This document shows, piece by piece, positions 44,451 through 55,522 of a DNA stretch of 64,000 nucleotides. Source of the DNA: Tupaia tana (Eukaryota; Chordata; Mammalia; Scandentia; Tupaiidae); the NCBI GenBank assembly GCA_026018925.1, contig JAKSZU010000016.1, positions 31,834,877-31,898,876 of the forward strand. The letters run 5' to 3'. Made by a program: the position numbers and the translations under genes. Below the pieces are notes generated by a model, which saw only the letters and a list, made by a program, of their open reading frames with translations, was not told where the DNA came from and ran no database searches. Every line of letters starts with the position of its first letter. The stretch's first letter is position 1.

Positions 44451-46282
44451 AAAACTCACAGAAATCACAGAATAATAACGCCCCCTTCTAACAGTTGAAC
44501 TGATTTAAAATATTTTAGTTTTTATTTCCAAAATACACCTAAAATCAAAGACGATTTACAGTTAGTATTAGTGGGTGAGTATTAAAAATATTGACTCTTC
44601 GAAAAGGAATCATTCATCTAACGAACATTCATAAAACATTCCTTTAGGACCAAAGATCAATGAAGGGTCTCGGATTTTTTTGCAGGACAAGAACTGAAAT
44701 AAAATATGACAAATTTCTAAGAAAAAGAAAATGTCTCTTTTCAATGCCCTTTAATCATCTTTGTATGGCCAGAGTAAATGTTTCTACATGCATCTCTGCA
44801 TCAAGTGTATCTGTAACATTTAAGCTCTGCTCCAAAAGTTTCTATCATTTTCCCAATAGGACCTCATTTTCTCAGGGCAAATATATCTAGTTTTTGTCCA
44901 ATAAAAATATTACCCGCTAAAAATGTTTTTGGCTTCCAACACGCAAAGCTTTATCTCAGCAACGTGGGCATTTATTTCCCCACTTCTTCTCCTGAGTAAT
45001 TTGGCAAATGCTTTTTCCCTGTATTCTTTATTAGCAAACTATGAATCCGTTACCTTGGCTCACAGACACAGAGCTCTGCCTCGAAGGAACAGTGAAATTG
45101 TCCTGTGCTATGAAGCGTTTTGTAAGTGTCACCATGAATGTACTCCTGCCTTCCTCCTATCTTAGTTCCTCTTCCCTGTTGGTCTCTCTTCCCCTATCCG
45201 GCAATCTCAGTCCCTACGTATACTGTTAGAGAAAACTTGGGGAGATCCAAACAGACTGTCAGAGTCTAGAAAGTTTAAAAATATGGACAAGGCATATTTT
45301 TTAAATACAGAACTTGAAACCCCGAATTCTAAGCGACTATTTTCAAAAGCAAAGAACAATATTTTATCTTGGAGTTACAGTAACATAAATAATAATGTTT
45401 AGACAAAACTTTCTGCAAATGTCTGAAGCCAAAGGGACAGGCTGGGTCCTTGCTAAGGCCTCGAAGAGAATTAGGGGAAAGTCAGAGATTTCCTGTCTTT
45501 GTAATGAGTTTACTAATTAAATCTTAATTGTAAACCAAGCTGAGCAAAATTTAAATGAACCTCTGGTGCCAGAAGCCAGGTTATTATGGTGGAATTGTTT
45601 ATGAGGACAGGAAAGTGACTTTCTAAACATCAAATTCCTGTGCGTTAGCCAAGACCCAGAGGAAGTCCCCATGTGGGGTAGCACAGAAAGCAGCAGAATA
45701 AATGACTCGGGCCTTGAGATAATTAAATGACATGGAGATGTCCTGAGTCCCCTGAACTCAGTCATTGCCAGAGGCTGCAATCTCCCTGTTCTGATGGGCT
45801 GGAAACAGTGATTTCTGCAATAACCAGTGTGTTTTCCCCCTTTTACAACAAACAAATGGTCCAGCCATCTTGGCGGTGACTTAGCAGCGATGGAAATGGA
45901 AATTCCTCTACGTGTAAACTCTTACTGCTCTATAGAAAAATAAGCCTTGTAAATATGTAGACGCCCAAACACTGAAGAGAAACAAAACTGCCGTAATGGA
46001 AGAGTGAAATAGAAAGTTGATTTTATTTCCTCATGCTACTATCCAGGGGACAAAAGGTAGGTAATAAAATAAATAAAAACAAAAATTCTGTAGTTATACA
46101 CACAGTTTAACAGAATTTATTGAGTTGTCAGAAAAGTCATGATTTTTGCACAGAAAAACAGAAAAATACATCAGGACTTTTCCAACAACACAATATTTAT
46201 TACAAGATAAGGAGGATGAATGATCCAAATGCTCCTGTGTGTTTTGTTTTGTTTTATTTTGTTTTTTATATACTCACTCATT
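44451..46282. other. Unique sequence, 1.8 kb, comparatively GC-rich in part
   Basis: No interspersed repeat recognised. 45500-45900 is the most mixed-composition stretch (open minus frame of 112 codons, no domain). Candidate conserved non-coding DNA or part of an intron; cannot be decided here. Confidence 0.45.
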
Positions 46283-46517
46283 TCTTTTTTATTTGTTATA
46301 GGGTGTGTGCACTCACCAGAGAAACAGAACGGGAAAACACTTCCCGGGTGGGGGTGGCCATATCACAATCCCTTCCACTGTATTCTCCTGTCAGGATTTT
46401 GGGCACATATGCATATGGGCCTGGTATATTTTTTAAGTCACTGAGTCTGGGACTCGAAACATCCAGTCAGCCATATGGGATCCAGTCACCTTAACTATTG
46501 TGTTACCTGGCTGGACC
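46283..46517 (-). mobile_element. SINE-A, minus strand
   Basis: ttgttatagggtgtgtgcac, acacttcccgggtgggg, ggccatatcacaatccc, ttttgggcacatatgcat, gtcactgagtctgggactcg, cagtcagccatatgggatcc and ccttaactattgtgttacctgg. The CT-rich part is shortened. Confidence 0.88.
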
Positions 46518-46988
46518 TACATTCACTCCTTTAAAGAGAATAACTTGCACTCTAATCTTTCTTTTAAGAGGCATTTATTTACAGCTTTCTTTTTTCTTTC
46601 TGTTACATGTGTTTTACCATTAAAACCTCATTTGCCATGGAAATGGATTTTCTATGGAAGTCCCTCATAAGTTAGCAACATGTCACAGATCAGGACCAGG
46701 TAGGAAATATTCTGTCTGAATCTAAAAGGAATTAGATTATAGAGGAAATGCTGTCTAATTCCTGTGACCCAAGGGCTGGCGAACTAGTGGACGTGGTCTT
46801 TGACATAACTACATTCTGACCCTTCTCCTCTTCAAGGAAACTGCTCAAACAAATGCTGGGAAGGATATGCTATAGACTAGAGGGTTAAAATGAAAGAGGC
46901 AATATAATCTTATAATATGCAGCATTATATATAAGAGAATTTGTTTCATAAGTTTTATAATTCTCAGAATGTAAAATGACCTTGCTAT

Positions 46989-46991
<3 letters not shown>
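46518..46991. other. Unique sequence
   Basis: Nothing recognised. Confidence 0.4.

Positions 46992-47030
<39 letters not shown>
46992..47030. repeat. (AC)19 microsatellite
   Basis: Perfect dinucleotide run, not inside a SINE. Confidence 0.95.
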
Positions 47031-47034
<4 letters not shown>

Positions 47035-47279
47035 TTTTCTTTTTCTCTATATTCTCCCTTCCCACAGGTCTTCTCTAGCCCCGGGGCAAGAAAAACTGGC
47101 CTCAGGATACTCCAAAGGACTTGAGTGTAGAGTATGGCACTTGATCAAGTTGAGTGGTCATACTTAGCCTCGTGTCATTCTCTACACTCTTGCGTCTCAC
47201 AGATATGGATGTCTCAGAGAAAGTCCAAATACTAACAAAAGCCATATTAAACATGAATGCTACTTGTCACCACTGTTCA

Positions 47280-47365
47280 CAAGGCTATAATAGGACTTAA
47301 AACAAGGTATGGGGCATATATAGTCTATTATTAGTGTTATTGTCACTTAACCTTTTAATCCAGAA
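47280..47365 (+). mobile_element. MIR 3' fragment, plus strand
   Basis: ggctataataggacttaaaac, ggtatggggcatatatagtc and tattattagtgttattgtcac resemble the MIR 3' part (gcctggcacatagtag...ttattat). Confidence 0.45.
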
Positions 47366-48285
47366 GGAAAGAACCCAAGAAAAGCATTCTCTGGAGAGCT
47401 ATATAAAACAAGCCCCCACCATCTCTAGTTTCTTTAAGTCATTTTCTCAATGAGTCCCACAAAGAATTTTAAACTCTCTACTATTTATTTACTCAGTAAC
47501 TTAATTTGTTTTTACTGATCTTTTTTAAAACTCCCAGTTGTTATTTTTTTGTTTTGTTTTCAATGTGAGCCAGAATTTAAATGTAGATTTACATAATAAA
47601 ACCTCAATTCATCTTCAAAATCTTTTTAGACTATTTTGAAAGATGGTTCAGTGTATTTCAGGAATGCCATTTGGGTTTAGAATTCTCTGTCTTCCAAGGA
47701 AATACTTTATTAATCACCAGATAAACATTCAGATGGCTCTCTGTGTGTGCTACTACCATTGGTAGTTCCAAAAGGGTAGCTTCACTTCACACCATTGATC
47801 TACTTAAGAATGTTTTTCCAGAGGGAAAAAGTAGGAATCATCTTCATTTTAGTTATGGATCCGAATTTTAGAGATACATGGTATTTTGCTTTTTTTTAAA
47901 GAAGCTTTTGGGTTCTTTCCTTATTTGTTTATTCTTTGAAGCCATGAGCTAGTTAAGTCTTTCCCTCACCTTCTCCACCATTACCAATGCCATGTCAACC
48001 ACTAAGCTGACCTTGAGAAAATTTACTAGAGAATCATCCAATTCTAAAAACCCTTAGAATCATAGATTCAGATTTTTGTCTCTGGGTATGGAGGGAGGGG
48101 TCAAGAGTGGTCCTTAAAGAGCCTTATCTCCCCCATCTTTTTTACAAAAGATAAAAGAGGGGTTTAACTGATCCAGTGTCTAACTGCACCCTCATAGCAT
48201 GGTCTTACCTAGAACCCAAGCTTGATGCTCCACCACCAAAAGTCTTGTCCTTTGGCCTCTCCAATTGGATAGCTTTCTGGGTTAA
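47366..48285. other. Unique sequence
   Basis: No gene or repeat recognised. Confidence 0.4.
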
Positions 48286-48298
48286 AGAGAACTTCACA

Positions 48299-48561
48299 GG
48301 GACCAGCAGATGGCTTAATGACTACATCTCTGAATTCCCACATAGTCAATTGTGGTTCGAGTCCTGGACTTAGCAGCTTAAACGTCACACTGGGCACATG
48401 TGCATATGTGCCCAAAATCCCAAGAATGGTATGGAGGAGAAGGAATTGAGGCATAGTCAACTCCCCAGGGGATGATTTCTCACTTTCTGTCCCTCTATTT
48501 TGCTCTATCTCTCCAACAAGCACATACACCCTATAGCAAAACTCTCTCTCTAAAAAAAAGA
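48299..48561 (+). mobile_element. SINE-A
   Basis: gggaccagcagatggcttaatg, box B ggttcgagtcc, agcagcttaaacgtcacac, ggaggagaaggaattgagg, CT run, caccctatagc. TSD aagagaacttcaca-like before 48299 and aagaactttaca (48562-48573), with gaactt(c/t)aca shared. Confidence 0.92.
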
Positions 48562-48573
48562 AAGAACTTTACA

Positions 48574-49956
48574 GGACTTCCTGGTGCTGTGAGACAGATG
48601 TCAAGAGGGGAAAAAAAAAAGTATGTAATGTGGGGCAGATTCCACTTTTCTAGCATGTAAATTATCTGTACTATAGTACCTATATGTAGATATAGGCTTA
48701 CAAGGGCTTCCTTGAGTTTTAGGTTAATGCAGAAATTGGTGAGTTTTAATAAAGCTTCTATTTTTTTAGCTTAATGCCTCAGTGATACAGATTTTTAAAA
48801 ATTAGAGGCCAAAAAAAATAATCAGCATATAGCAGTGCTGTTTTGTCTTGACCTCCACAATTCCCTATACAATTATTTCCAAAGACCTCAGAGATAGATA
48901 AAGAAGACATGTACATTTCTTGTTTCAGTGAGGTGGCTTAGCCTCAATTTTAACAGGCAAATGAGGATAACATAATAACATCTAAGTCAAACTTTTGGAG
49001 ACTTTGTTTGATTAAAAGTTTATTTTCTTTTCCCAATTAGACTTCCATTCTACCTTAGAAATAGATTTCAAAGATGTCAAGCGATCACCGAAGCTGTATT
49101 CAAAAGTGCTATTAGTCCAGTGGAAGTGAGATGTTAAGCAATTCCAGCTTACCAGCTAAAGGTCAGATAGGTTCCAGTGACAAGTTTCACAGCTGAGTGT
49201 AACGCTCCATTGCTGAATAGCCGCAAGCCACAAGATGTTGTGATTGGCCACCACGTCCCAGACTAAGCTTAGGTGTTCAGCAGGCCCACATGTCTGATTT
49301 CATTTCAGAGAAAATACTGAGACGTTTCAGAAAGTCCAAAACTTACTTACTTACTTTTTAATCTTTTAGCAAGGAAATTGCTATATTGGAAACTAGATTT
49401 GGTTTGGGTTGGGTCTTTTTTTTTCCTTTTTTTTTTTTTTTTTTAATCACACCTAAGCACTGCTGGAGATTAAAATTTCCACCAAAACTTGATTTCGTAG
49501 CATGTGGTATCCAGTGCCACTCAAATATATATGTTATCTGTGCCAAAGAGGGAAATACAAGCATACAGGCGAACTATAAAACTACTGGTGGAAAACACTG
49601 AGGGTGGGAACTCTGGGTGAACAAAACTGTCCTTTTCTACCATGACGAGAGGAAGGGCAACAGCAAGCGGTGAGTGACTTTGGAGGCAGTTTCTGGATGA
49701 TACATAAAGAGCTTCTGGCAACTCTGGGTTCCAGGTGCAGCACCTGCATCTTTGAGCTGGCTGCTCTTCAATTGAGCCCTTACCACCTCAAAAGTGCAAA
49801 ATCAGGCTGGGGCAAGCTTCAGAGAGTTGGTACAAAGCCAGTGAAAGTGTTGAATATGCTTTGTGTTTTTTCAGAGTCTGACACAGTGATATGCTTATTG
49901 ATTTGAACACTTATTGATTAGCAAGTTCTATATTCTCTATTCTATAGCTTCCTTTA
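48574..49956. other. Unique sequence
   Basis: T-run at 49418-49444. A 78-codon frame at 49670-49906 has no domain. No repeat recognised. Confidence 0.4.
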
Positions 49957-49962
49957 GTGAAC

Positions 49963-50127
49963 TTTTTTTTTTAATTTTATTTATTATCATTATTCTTCAA
50001 GTTTGACCAGAGATGGACACACAGAGTAAAAGGGAGAGTGAAAAGCAAGCTGCTAGGTTCGGGACCTGAACCTTGGTAGGCCATGTGGGAGTCCGGTGCC
50101 TCAACCACCACGCCACCTGCTGTCCCC
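49963..50127 (-). mobile_element. SINE-B, minus strand, with a duplicated tail
   Basis: Tail aattttatttattatcatta, caagtttgaccagagatggac, aggttcgggacctgaacc, ggccatgtgggagtccgg, caaccaccacgccacctg. A near-copy of its tail and left flank lies again at 50133-50176. Confidence 0.88.
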
Positions 50128-50176
50128 TTTTTGTGAACTTCTTTTAAAAATTGTATTTATTATCATTATTCTTCAA

Positions 50177-51278
50177 TTTTATGACTTCCTTTTTAAGTAG
50201 ATAACTGCAATAAACAGCTTTTGAAAAAGAAAATATTTATTATATGGTCAGAGATGGTTGACTATTTTTAACGCCTATTGAAAACTAAATGAGAAGTAAT
50301 TGAAAAATTAGGTTTTACATATAAGGAATTTTCACAGTCTTGTCAGTTAACACATAACAATGATGTTTGATGGAAGAAAGTAGCAAGTAGCAGTCTTTTG
50401 TCCCAGACATCAACTACTAATCAAAATCTTTAAGATGTTGACTTTATTTATTTGGCCACATCCTCTCTTCAAACCCTATGCCTTGGTGTCACTTTCTGTT
50501 TTCTCAGAAAACCTGGAAAGCCAAAATGCTATTCTCATTCCTAAAACTTAGATCTGCAGAGTAGACGTCTCAGAATGTAGTCAGACCAAATAAATGTTAC
50601 TTCCCTCACTGAGAAGAAATAAGACTAGGCTTTTCTTTAAAGGTTAAGGAGAAAAGGTTTGACCAGTTTAAACCCAAAAGAAAAGTGTTGAAGGGTCACA
50701 GAGGAAAGTGATGAGCCATCTACAAGGAATCCTGTCCTCTGCTGCTTCCAAACCACACCAAAACAGGTTTGTGAACCCCATAGCTCAATGGGCAGGCCAG
50801 GAGGAGCTTGGCTCCCAGGCACGCGAAGGACTGTAGCATGTATGAACAGCCCTCCTACCTGCCTGTGGCCTGTGGAAGGTACCTGATCTGTGTGTGAATC
50901 ATGCTGATATGGCAGCTGGAAGGCCCTGAAGCCTTGCCTTTTGAAGAGTTCTCATGAAACCCATGCCTCTGATTAAATGCATTAATGCCAAGATAGTTTC
51001 ATAGCCACAAACAGAACACTTCAAGGGAAAAAAAAAGTGTAAAATGGAACCTGTCTAGGAAATTGGGCCTGGTAAGAATGTGATTAGAACTTAATCACGT
51101 GTTAATTTTTTTCTGTTTCTAGGGAAATGAACACTGGATTTTATTTTATTTTTTTTAAATAAAAGAGAGAGAGAGAGAGAGACAGTCATGGTGATAAATC
51201 CATGTCAACAACCAGACTCACTTTCTCACTTTTCAAACACTTTAAGTCCATGCTATACAGATATAATTTTAACATCAA
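50177..51278. other. Unique sequence
   Basis: No gene or repeat recognised; (GA)n at 51166-51182. Confidence 0.4.
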
Positions 51279-51292
51279 AAACACAGGCATTT

Positions 51293-51563
51293 GGGGACCA
51301 GCAGTTAGCGTAATGGCTATGTCGCTGGACTCCCACGTAGTCGACCGCGGTTCGAGTCCCGGACCCGGCGGCTTAAACTCACGCCGGGCGCGTGTGCGTG
51401 TGTGCCCAAGATCCCGAGAGGAGAATGGAGGAGAAGGGATTGCGGCGTGGCCATCCCCCCCTGGGGGGTGATTTCCTGCTTTCTATCTCTCTGTCTCTCT
51501 CTGTCTGTCTGGCGAGCGCACGCGCCCTATAGCAAAAACCTCTCCAAAAAAAAAAAAAGAAAA
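51293..51563 (+). mobile_element. Young SINE-A, near-consensus
   Basis: The best-preserved plus-strand copy: ggggaccagcagttagcg, box A ttagcgtaatgg, box B ggttcgagtcc, cggacccggcggcttaaac, cacgccgggcgcgtgtgcg, gcgagcgcacgcgccctatag. Nearly all CpGs intact. TSD aaacacaggcattt (51279-51292) and aaacgcaggcattt (51564-51577), 13 of 14. Confidence 0.97.
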
Positions 51564-51577
51564 AAACGCAGGCATTT

Positions 51578-52209
51578 TCAGATTGGAATGGATTATCTTG
51601 TAATTTCTTCTTCTAAAGTCACAGGTGCTAAAAGATTTTTCAAGTAGATGAAATTAGGTAGTGAATAAATATTGAAAGGTAAATTTAAAATAACTTTCCA
51701 GACTTTGATTTACAGAAATATCATAAATTACCTACTATTAAAATTATAGTGATAATGAATATCTAAAAAATCTGATAAACCAGTGTTTTTAAGTCTTCAA
51801 TTGTTAAGTAAATGTTTATGGTTGACAGATTAGCTGTCCATTCTGCTTTTAAAAATGTTAAGTACTAAATTCAAAATGTTTTCTGGGCTTAAATTTATAT
51901 TTTCTCCCCAAGTAAGAAAAAAAAAAAAAGTTGAAGGGAGAGGGAAAAAATATGCTGTTTTATTTTACTTATACAACTACTTTTACCAGTGTAATTCATT
52001 TATTATATAAATTAATTTCAATAAGCATAACTTTCTGGTGATGTTCTTCTGTACTTCTAATGGTTTTTAGAAGAAGTATCTTTTGGGAATCAATTCTATA
52101 TTACCTAAAAACTTTCTCACATCTTAAGTTTATCACCAAATGTGGTGGATATTACCAAAAAATATTTTTGGTTGATAGTGTCTATCAAAGTGATTGACAT
52201 AATTTCAAG
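51578..52209. other. Unique AT-rich sequence
   Basis: Nothing recognised. Confidence 0.4.
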
Positions 52210-52220
52210 AAAAGCAGAGA

Positions 52221-52518
52221 GGGGCCAGCAGGTGGGGTAGTGGTTAAGGTCCTGGTCTCTCACATGGCCTACCATGAATTGAGTTCTGGACCGCAGCTTG
52301 AAAATCATGCTGCATGTGTATATGTGTATATACGTGAGTGTATCTGGAGAGGAAATTGGAGGAGAAGGGATTTGCAAACTGGTCACCCTCCCTCCACCCC
52401 TGGGTGGGGGATGATTTTTTTACTTTCCCTCTCTCTGTCTCTCTCTGTCTCTCACCAGTGAGCATGCACGACCTATGGCAAATAACTAAAAAAATATTTT
52501 TTAAAAATGGAAAGAAAT
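52221..52518 (+). mobile_element. SINE-A, older subgroup
   Basis: ggggccagcaggtggggtag, tggttaaggtcctggtctc, gcagcttgaaaatcatgc, (tg/ta)n patch, gaggagaagggatttgc, CT run, cgacctatggcaaataac. TSD aaaagcagaga at 52210-52220 and 52519-52529, perfect. Confidence 0.92.
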
Positions 52519-52529
52519 AAAAGCAGAGA

Positions 52530-52757
52530 AAATAGAGCACAACTACCCTGGGAATCAAGTATCTCCAAAAGCAATCTTTGTATTTTTTCCTTTGTTTTCT
52601 TCATGGTTCGTGAAAATGGAATAGTTTAGCTGATGTTTCAAGCCCTGAGGCTTATAAAGGAAGTGCATTATTGGGCATCTTTTGTGTATAGAAAACACTG
52701 CAAGATGTCAGGATGGAAAAGCGAATAAGACAGAGTCATCACTCTGAAGAGAGTCAT
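52530..52757. other. Unique sequence
   Basis: Nothing recognised. Confidence 0.35.
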
Positions 52758-52768
52758 AGAATTAATGA

Positions 52769-52952
52769 CTTTCTTTTTATTGAACTCTATTTATTTATTT
52801 TTTTTTTATTTTTAATTTTGACCAGACAGGGACAGAATGAGAGAGAAAGAGAGAAGGAAAGTGAGAAAGCAAGCTGCCAGGTCTCAGACTTAAACCACGG
52901 TCAGCCATGTGGGAGTCCAGCGCCCTCAACCACCACACCACCTATTGGCCCC
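52769..52952 (-). mobile_element. SINE-B, minus strand
   Basis: T/A-rich tail, aattttgaccagacagggac, ccaggtctcagacttaaacc, gccatgtgggagtccagcg and ccctcaaccaccacaccacc. TSD agaattaatga (52758-52768) and agaattagtga (52953-52963), 10 of 11. Confidence 0.93.
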
Positions 52953-52961
52953 AGAATTAGT

Positions 52962-53025
52962 GATTATTACTTATTGAGAACCCACAAGCTGTCAGGCACA
53001 CTTCATGTCAGATATTCTGATTGCC
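52962..53025 (-). mobile_element. MIR fragment, minus strand
   Basis: gattattacttattgagaaccc and ctgtcaggcacacttcatgtc match the reversed MIR 3' part (ttattgagcgcttactatgtgccaggc). Confidence 0.5.
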
Positions 53026-53129
53026 AAGTCTGTTCTCCACAAGGTTGTACGCCTTCCTCTGCGTTTTGTTTTTCTCAGGATATCCTTCCGGCCTTTTTTC
53101 TTCTCTTCACTCTTGTTTGACTACATCAT

Positions 53130-53790
53130 TGACAACCAAACTCTACATTTTTAAGACTCCCACATCTATATCCCACATAAACCTCTTTTCTGAATGCTAG
53201 AGATGTATAGTTGTTTTGGCTCTTTAACTCTACCACCAGGTCGCCAAGCTCCTCACAGTCAACACTCAAAATTGAGTTCATCCTCTTTCTTCAAAATCTG
53301 TTGTTCCTGGGTTCTCTTCTCACCGATGACTCTACCATCTTCTCAGGCCATCTCAGTCACAAATCCATCCCCTACATCCAACCATTCATCAATCTATTAA
53401 TATATCCTAAATAAATCTAGATCCATGCTAATTTTTCTTATCCTCTTTATCACACTCTTGGGCTCTCATCTTTTTCTTACTTAAAAGATCTCAAAAAACC
53501 TCTTAAACAGTCTGCATGCCTCCAATTTTAAGTGTTTCCTCATCCCAGGCATCTTGCACAGTATCAGACTGATATGGTTACAGCATTTGTCTGCCAAGCC
53601 CTTCCAAGATTTTTCATTGACTTTAGAAAAGTTAGAATGCACAGTTGGCAAACCATTTATATTTGCTTATTTTTCTCCCTATCTTGACTGTGAAAAACCT
53701 GACAGCGTAAGTCTTATTCTATTTCTTCTCTGTATTTCAGTGCTTAGCATAGTAGGTGTCTAATAAATGTGATTAAATAAATGATACTTC
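53130..53790 (+). mobile_element. L2 LINE, 3' part, plus strand
   Basis: gactcccacatctatatccc, actcaaaattgagttcatcc, tcccaggcatcttgcacagtatcag, aagcccttccaagatttttc and the terminal gtgcttagcatagtaggtgtctaataaatgtgattaaataaatg follow the L2 ORF end and 3' UTR, with internal deletions. Confidence 0.75.
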
Positions 53791-54786
53791 TTTTCTGCCA
53801 GTCTTCCAAGGTCATCGAACTCTTCTCCCATTTAATTATTCCTTAAAAGCGTCCAGTTTCCTTTATACTGTAGTTCAGACAGAAATTTCAGCTTAAAAAA
53901 TCTGGTTTATGGTGGGTAAAATCAAGGATAAAAACTAAACATACAGGACCATTCAGCACTTACTTTATGAAAGAAAATGAATATATACACATATTTATAT
54001 TTTAAATTTATATTATATATAGAGAGAGAAATCAATAGGATAGCAGCAGTTTAAGATAGCACAATAGCTATCAAAATTCTTTTTCTGTCCATGAGAAACT
54101 GAAAAAAATGCTATACAGCATCTGCCTTTGTTCTGAGAATATTATTTCACATAACTGAACGTGAGGTTGAAAGCTAAAGAGTATAAGTGATGTAGTGCAA
54201 CTTCATCACCACTTTCATTAATTTTGAGTAAGATCAATGAACAGCCAAACCAGGCAAACAATGAGATGGCTCTCCCCAGCACAAGAGTGCGATAGGAATC
54301 TGCCTGCCTGTTCAGAAAGTACAGAGGGCCAGAGGATCCTTCGACCAGAATCAGACTGTCCCATGAGAGACTTCCTGCCTCAGGCAAGACCTTAGAGACT
54401 TCCAGACTCTCAAAAACTCAGCTTCTTGCATAACAGTGTTCTGCTAAAAGGGATAAAAAAAAAATTCCTTTCTGACTCCTGCAACTGATCAACATATGCC
54501 CTAAAGCATGAAATGTGATTACCCCTTATCATTATCTCAGTTTACCAAGCTCCACTTGTTATCTGTGACTAGTCAGCAACTTTTTCCATGCTCTCAAAAT
54601 ATTGCATGTCCTGGTTAACCACACAGGAAAGCCTTGTGCCAATAATTCAGGTTTAATTCAGTTATAGAATATTTTTCTTGAGACCTTGTTTAAAGTCAGG
54701 TACTCTGTGCAGTCAATCTCATTGGTTGCCTCATGAGAAATCTATTTGCCTGCTATTAGAATATGGTTGAGAAAGAAAATATCAGT
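53791..54786. other. Unique sequence
   Basis: Short AT/GA microsatellite at 53985-54030. An 81-codon minus frame (54142-54387) has no domain. No gene called. Confidence 0.4.
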
Positions 54787-55050
54787 AAAAAAAAAAAAAA
54801 AAAAAAAAAATGACCAACTCTATGGCACAGAGGTAATGTGCCACTCAAGAGAAGCTAGAGCCTACACGGTGACCACAGTTCGAATTCCTGGCCCAGACTA
54901 CAAAACATGCTGAGCATTTGCACAAGTGTCCCAGATCCCATGAGCTGGAGGACTGGAGGAAGGTGATGATGGCATGACCAGATCCCAGGAGGGTTCTTCT
55001 CTCTTTCTCTTTCTGACATGCATATGCATGCCCTCTATCATAAATAAAGG
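54787..55050 (+). mobile_element. SINE-D (old SINE-A relative), preceded by A24
   Basis: ccaactctatggcacagagg, acacggtgaccacagttcg (box B agttcgaattcc), aaaacatgctgagcatttgc, gatcccatgagctggagg, gatgatggcatgaccagatc, CT run and catgccctctatcataaat. The A24 run at 54787-54810 is on its 5' side, so it is either a separate retroposed tail or an unrelated A tract. Confidence 0.65.
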
Positions 55051-55194
55051 GGAGGGAAAAGTATTTAAATATAGTTTTTTGAACATAAAGAAATTATACT
55101 CTGAACCTAGCAGAGAGCTACTCAAAGAAAAAAAGCAACCATACTAATGTGTAGAAGTTACCTGACAATGCATTAGGTATTTTAAAGTATACAT

Positions 55195-55198
<4 letters not shown>

Positions 55199-55256
<58 letters not shown>

Positions 55257-55257
55257 T
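55199..55257. repeat. (GT)29 microsatellite
   Basis: Interrupted once by gc; long enough to be polymorphic. Confidence 0.95.
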
Positions 55258-55298
55258 GTATTGGGGAGGCGGGAAGAGGGAATTAATTATGCAAGTTA

Positions 55299-55507
55299 TG
55301 GGACCAGCAGGTGGCATGGTGGTTAAGGGCATTGCACTCCCACATGACGGACCACAGTTCAAGTAGCGGACCTGGTGGCTTGCTTTCTCACTTTACTTCT
55401 CTCTCTCTCACTCTGTCCCTCTCTGATCAAATTAAAATAAATAAATAAATAAAGTTAAATAAAATAATTCTTTAAAATAAGGAAGTATAAATAAAAAGTA
55501 AATAAAG
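55299..55507 (+). mobile_element. SINE-B, plus strand
   Basis: Clearest B copy: gggaccagcaggtggcatgg, tggttaagggcattgcactcc, box B agttcaagtagc, gacctggtggcttgctttc, ctcactctgtccctctctga, tcaaattaaaataaataaat, gttaaataaaataattcttt. The last block contains AATAAA and tcttt, as in polyadenylation-type SINE tails. TSD taattatgcaagtta (55284-55298) and taattatgtaagtta (55508-55522), 14 of 15. Confidence 0.95.
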
Positions 55508-55522
55508 TAATTATGTAAGTTA

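Noticed and set aside
51293-51370. Functional tRNA gene
   Set aside because: Box A and B are present, but the T and anticodon stems do not pair properly and the sequence continues into the SINE body.
51202-51471. 89-codon frame with CpG-rich, arginine-rich translation
   Set aside because: It is SINE-A sequence; equivalent frames (for example SVMAMSLDSHVVDRGS) recur at 3987, 24809, 23794 and 63652 wherever the SINE is young.
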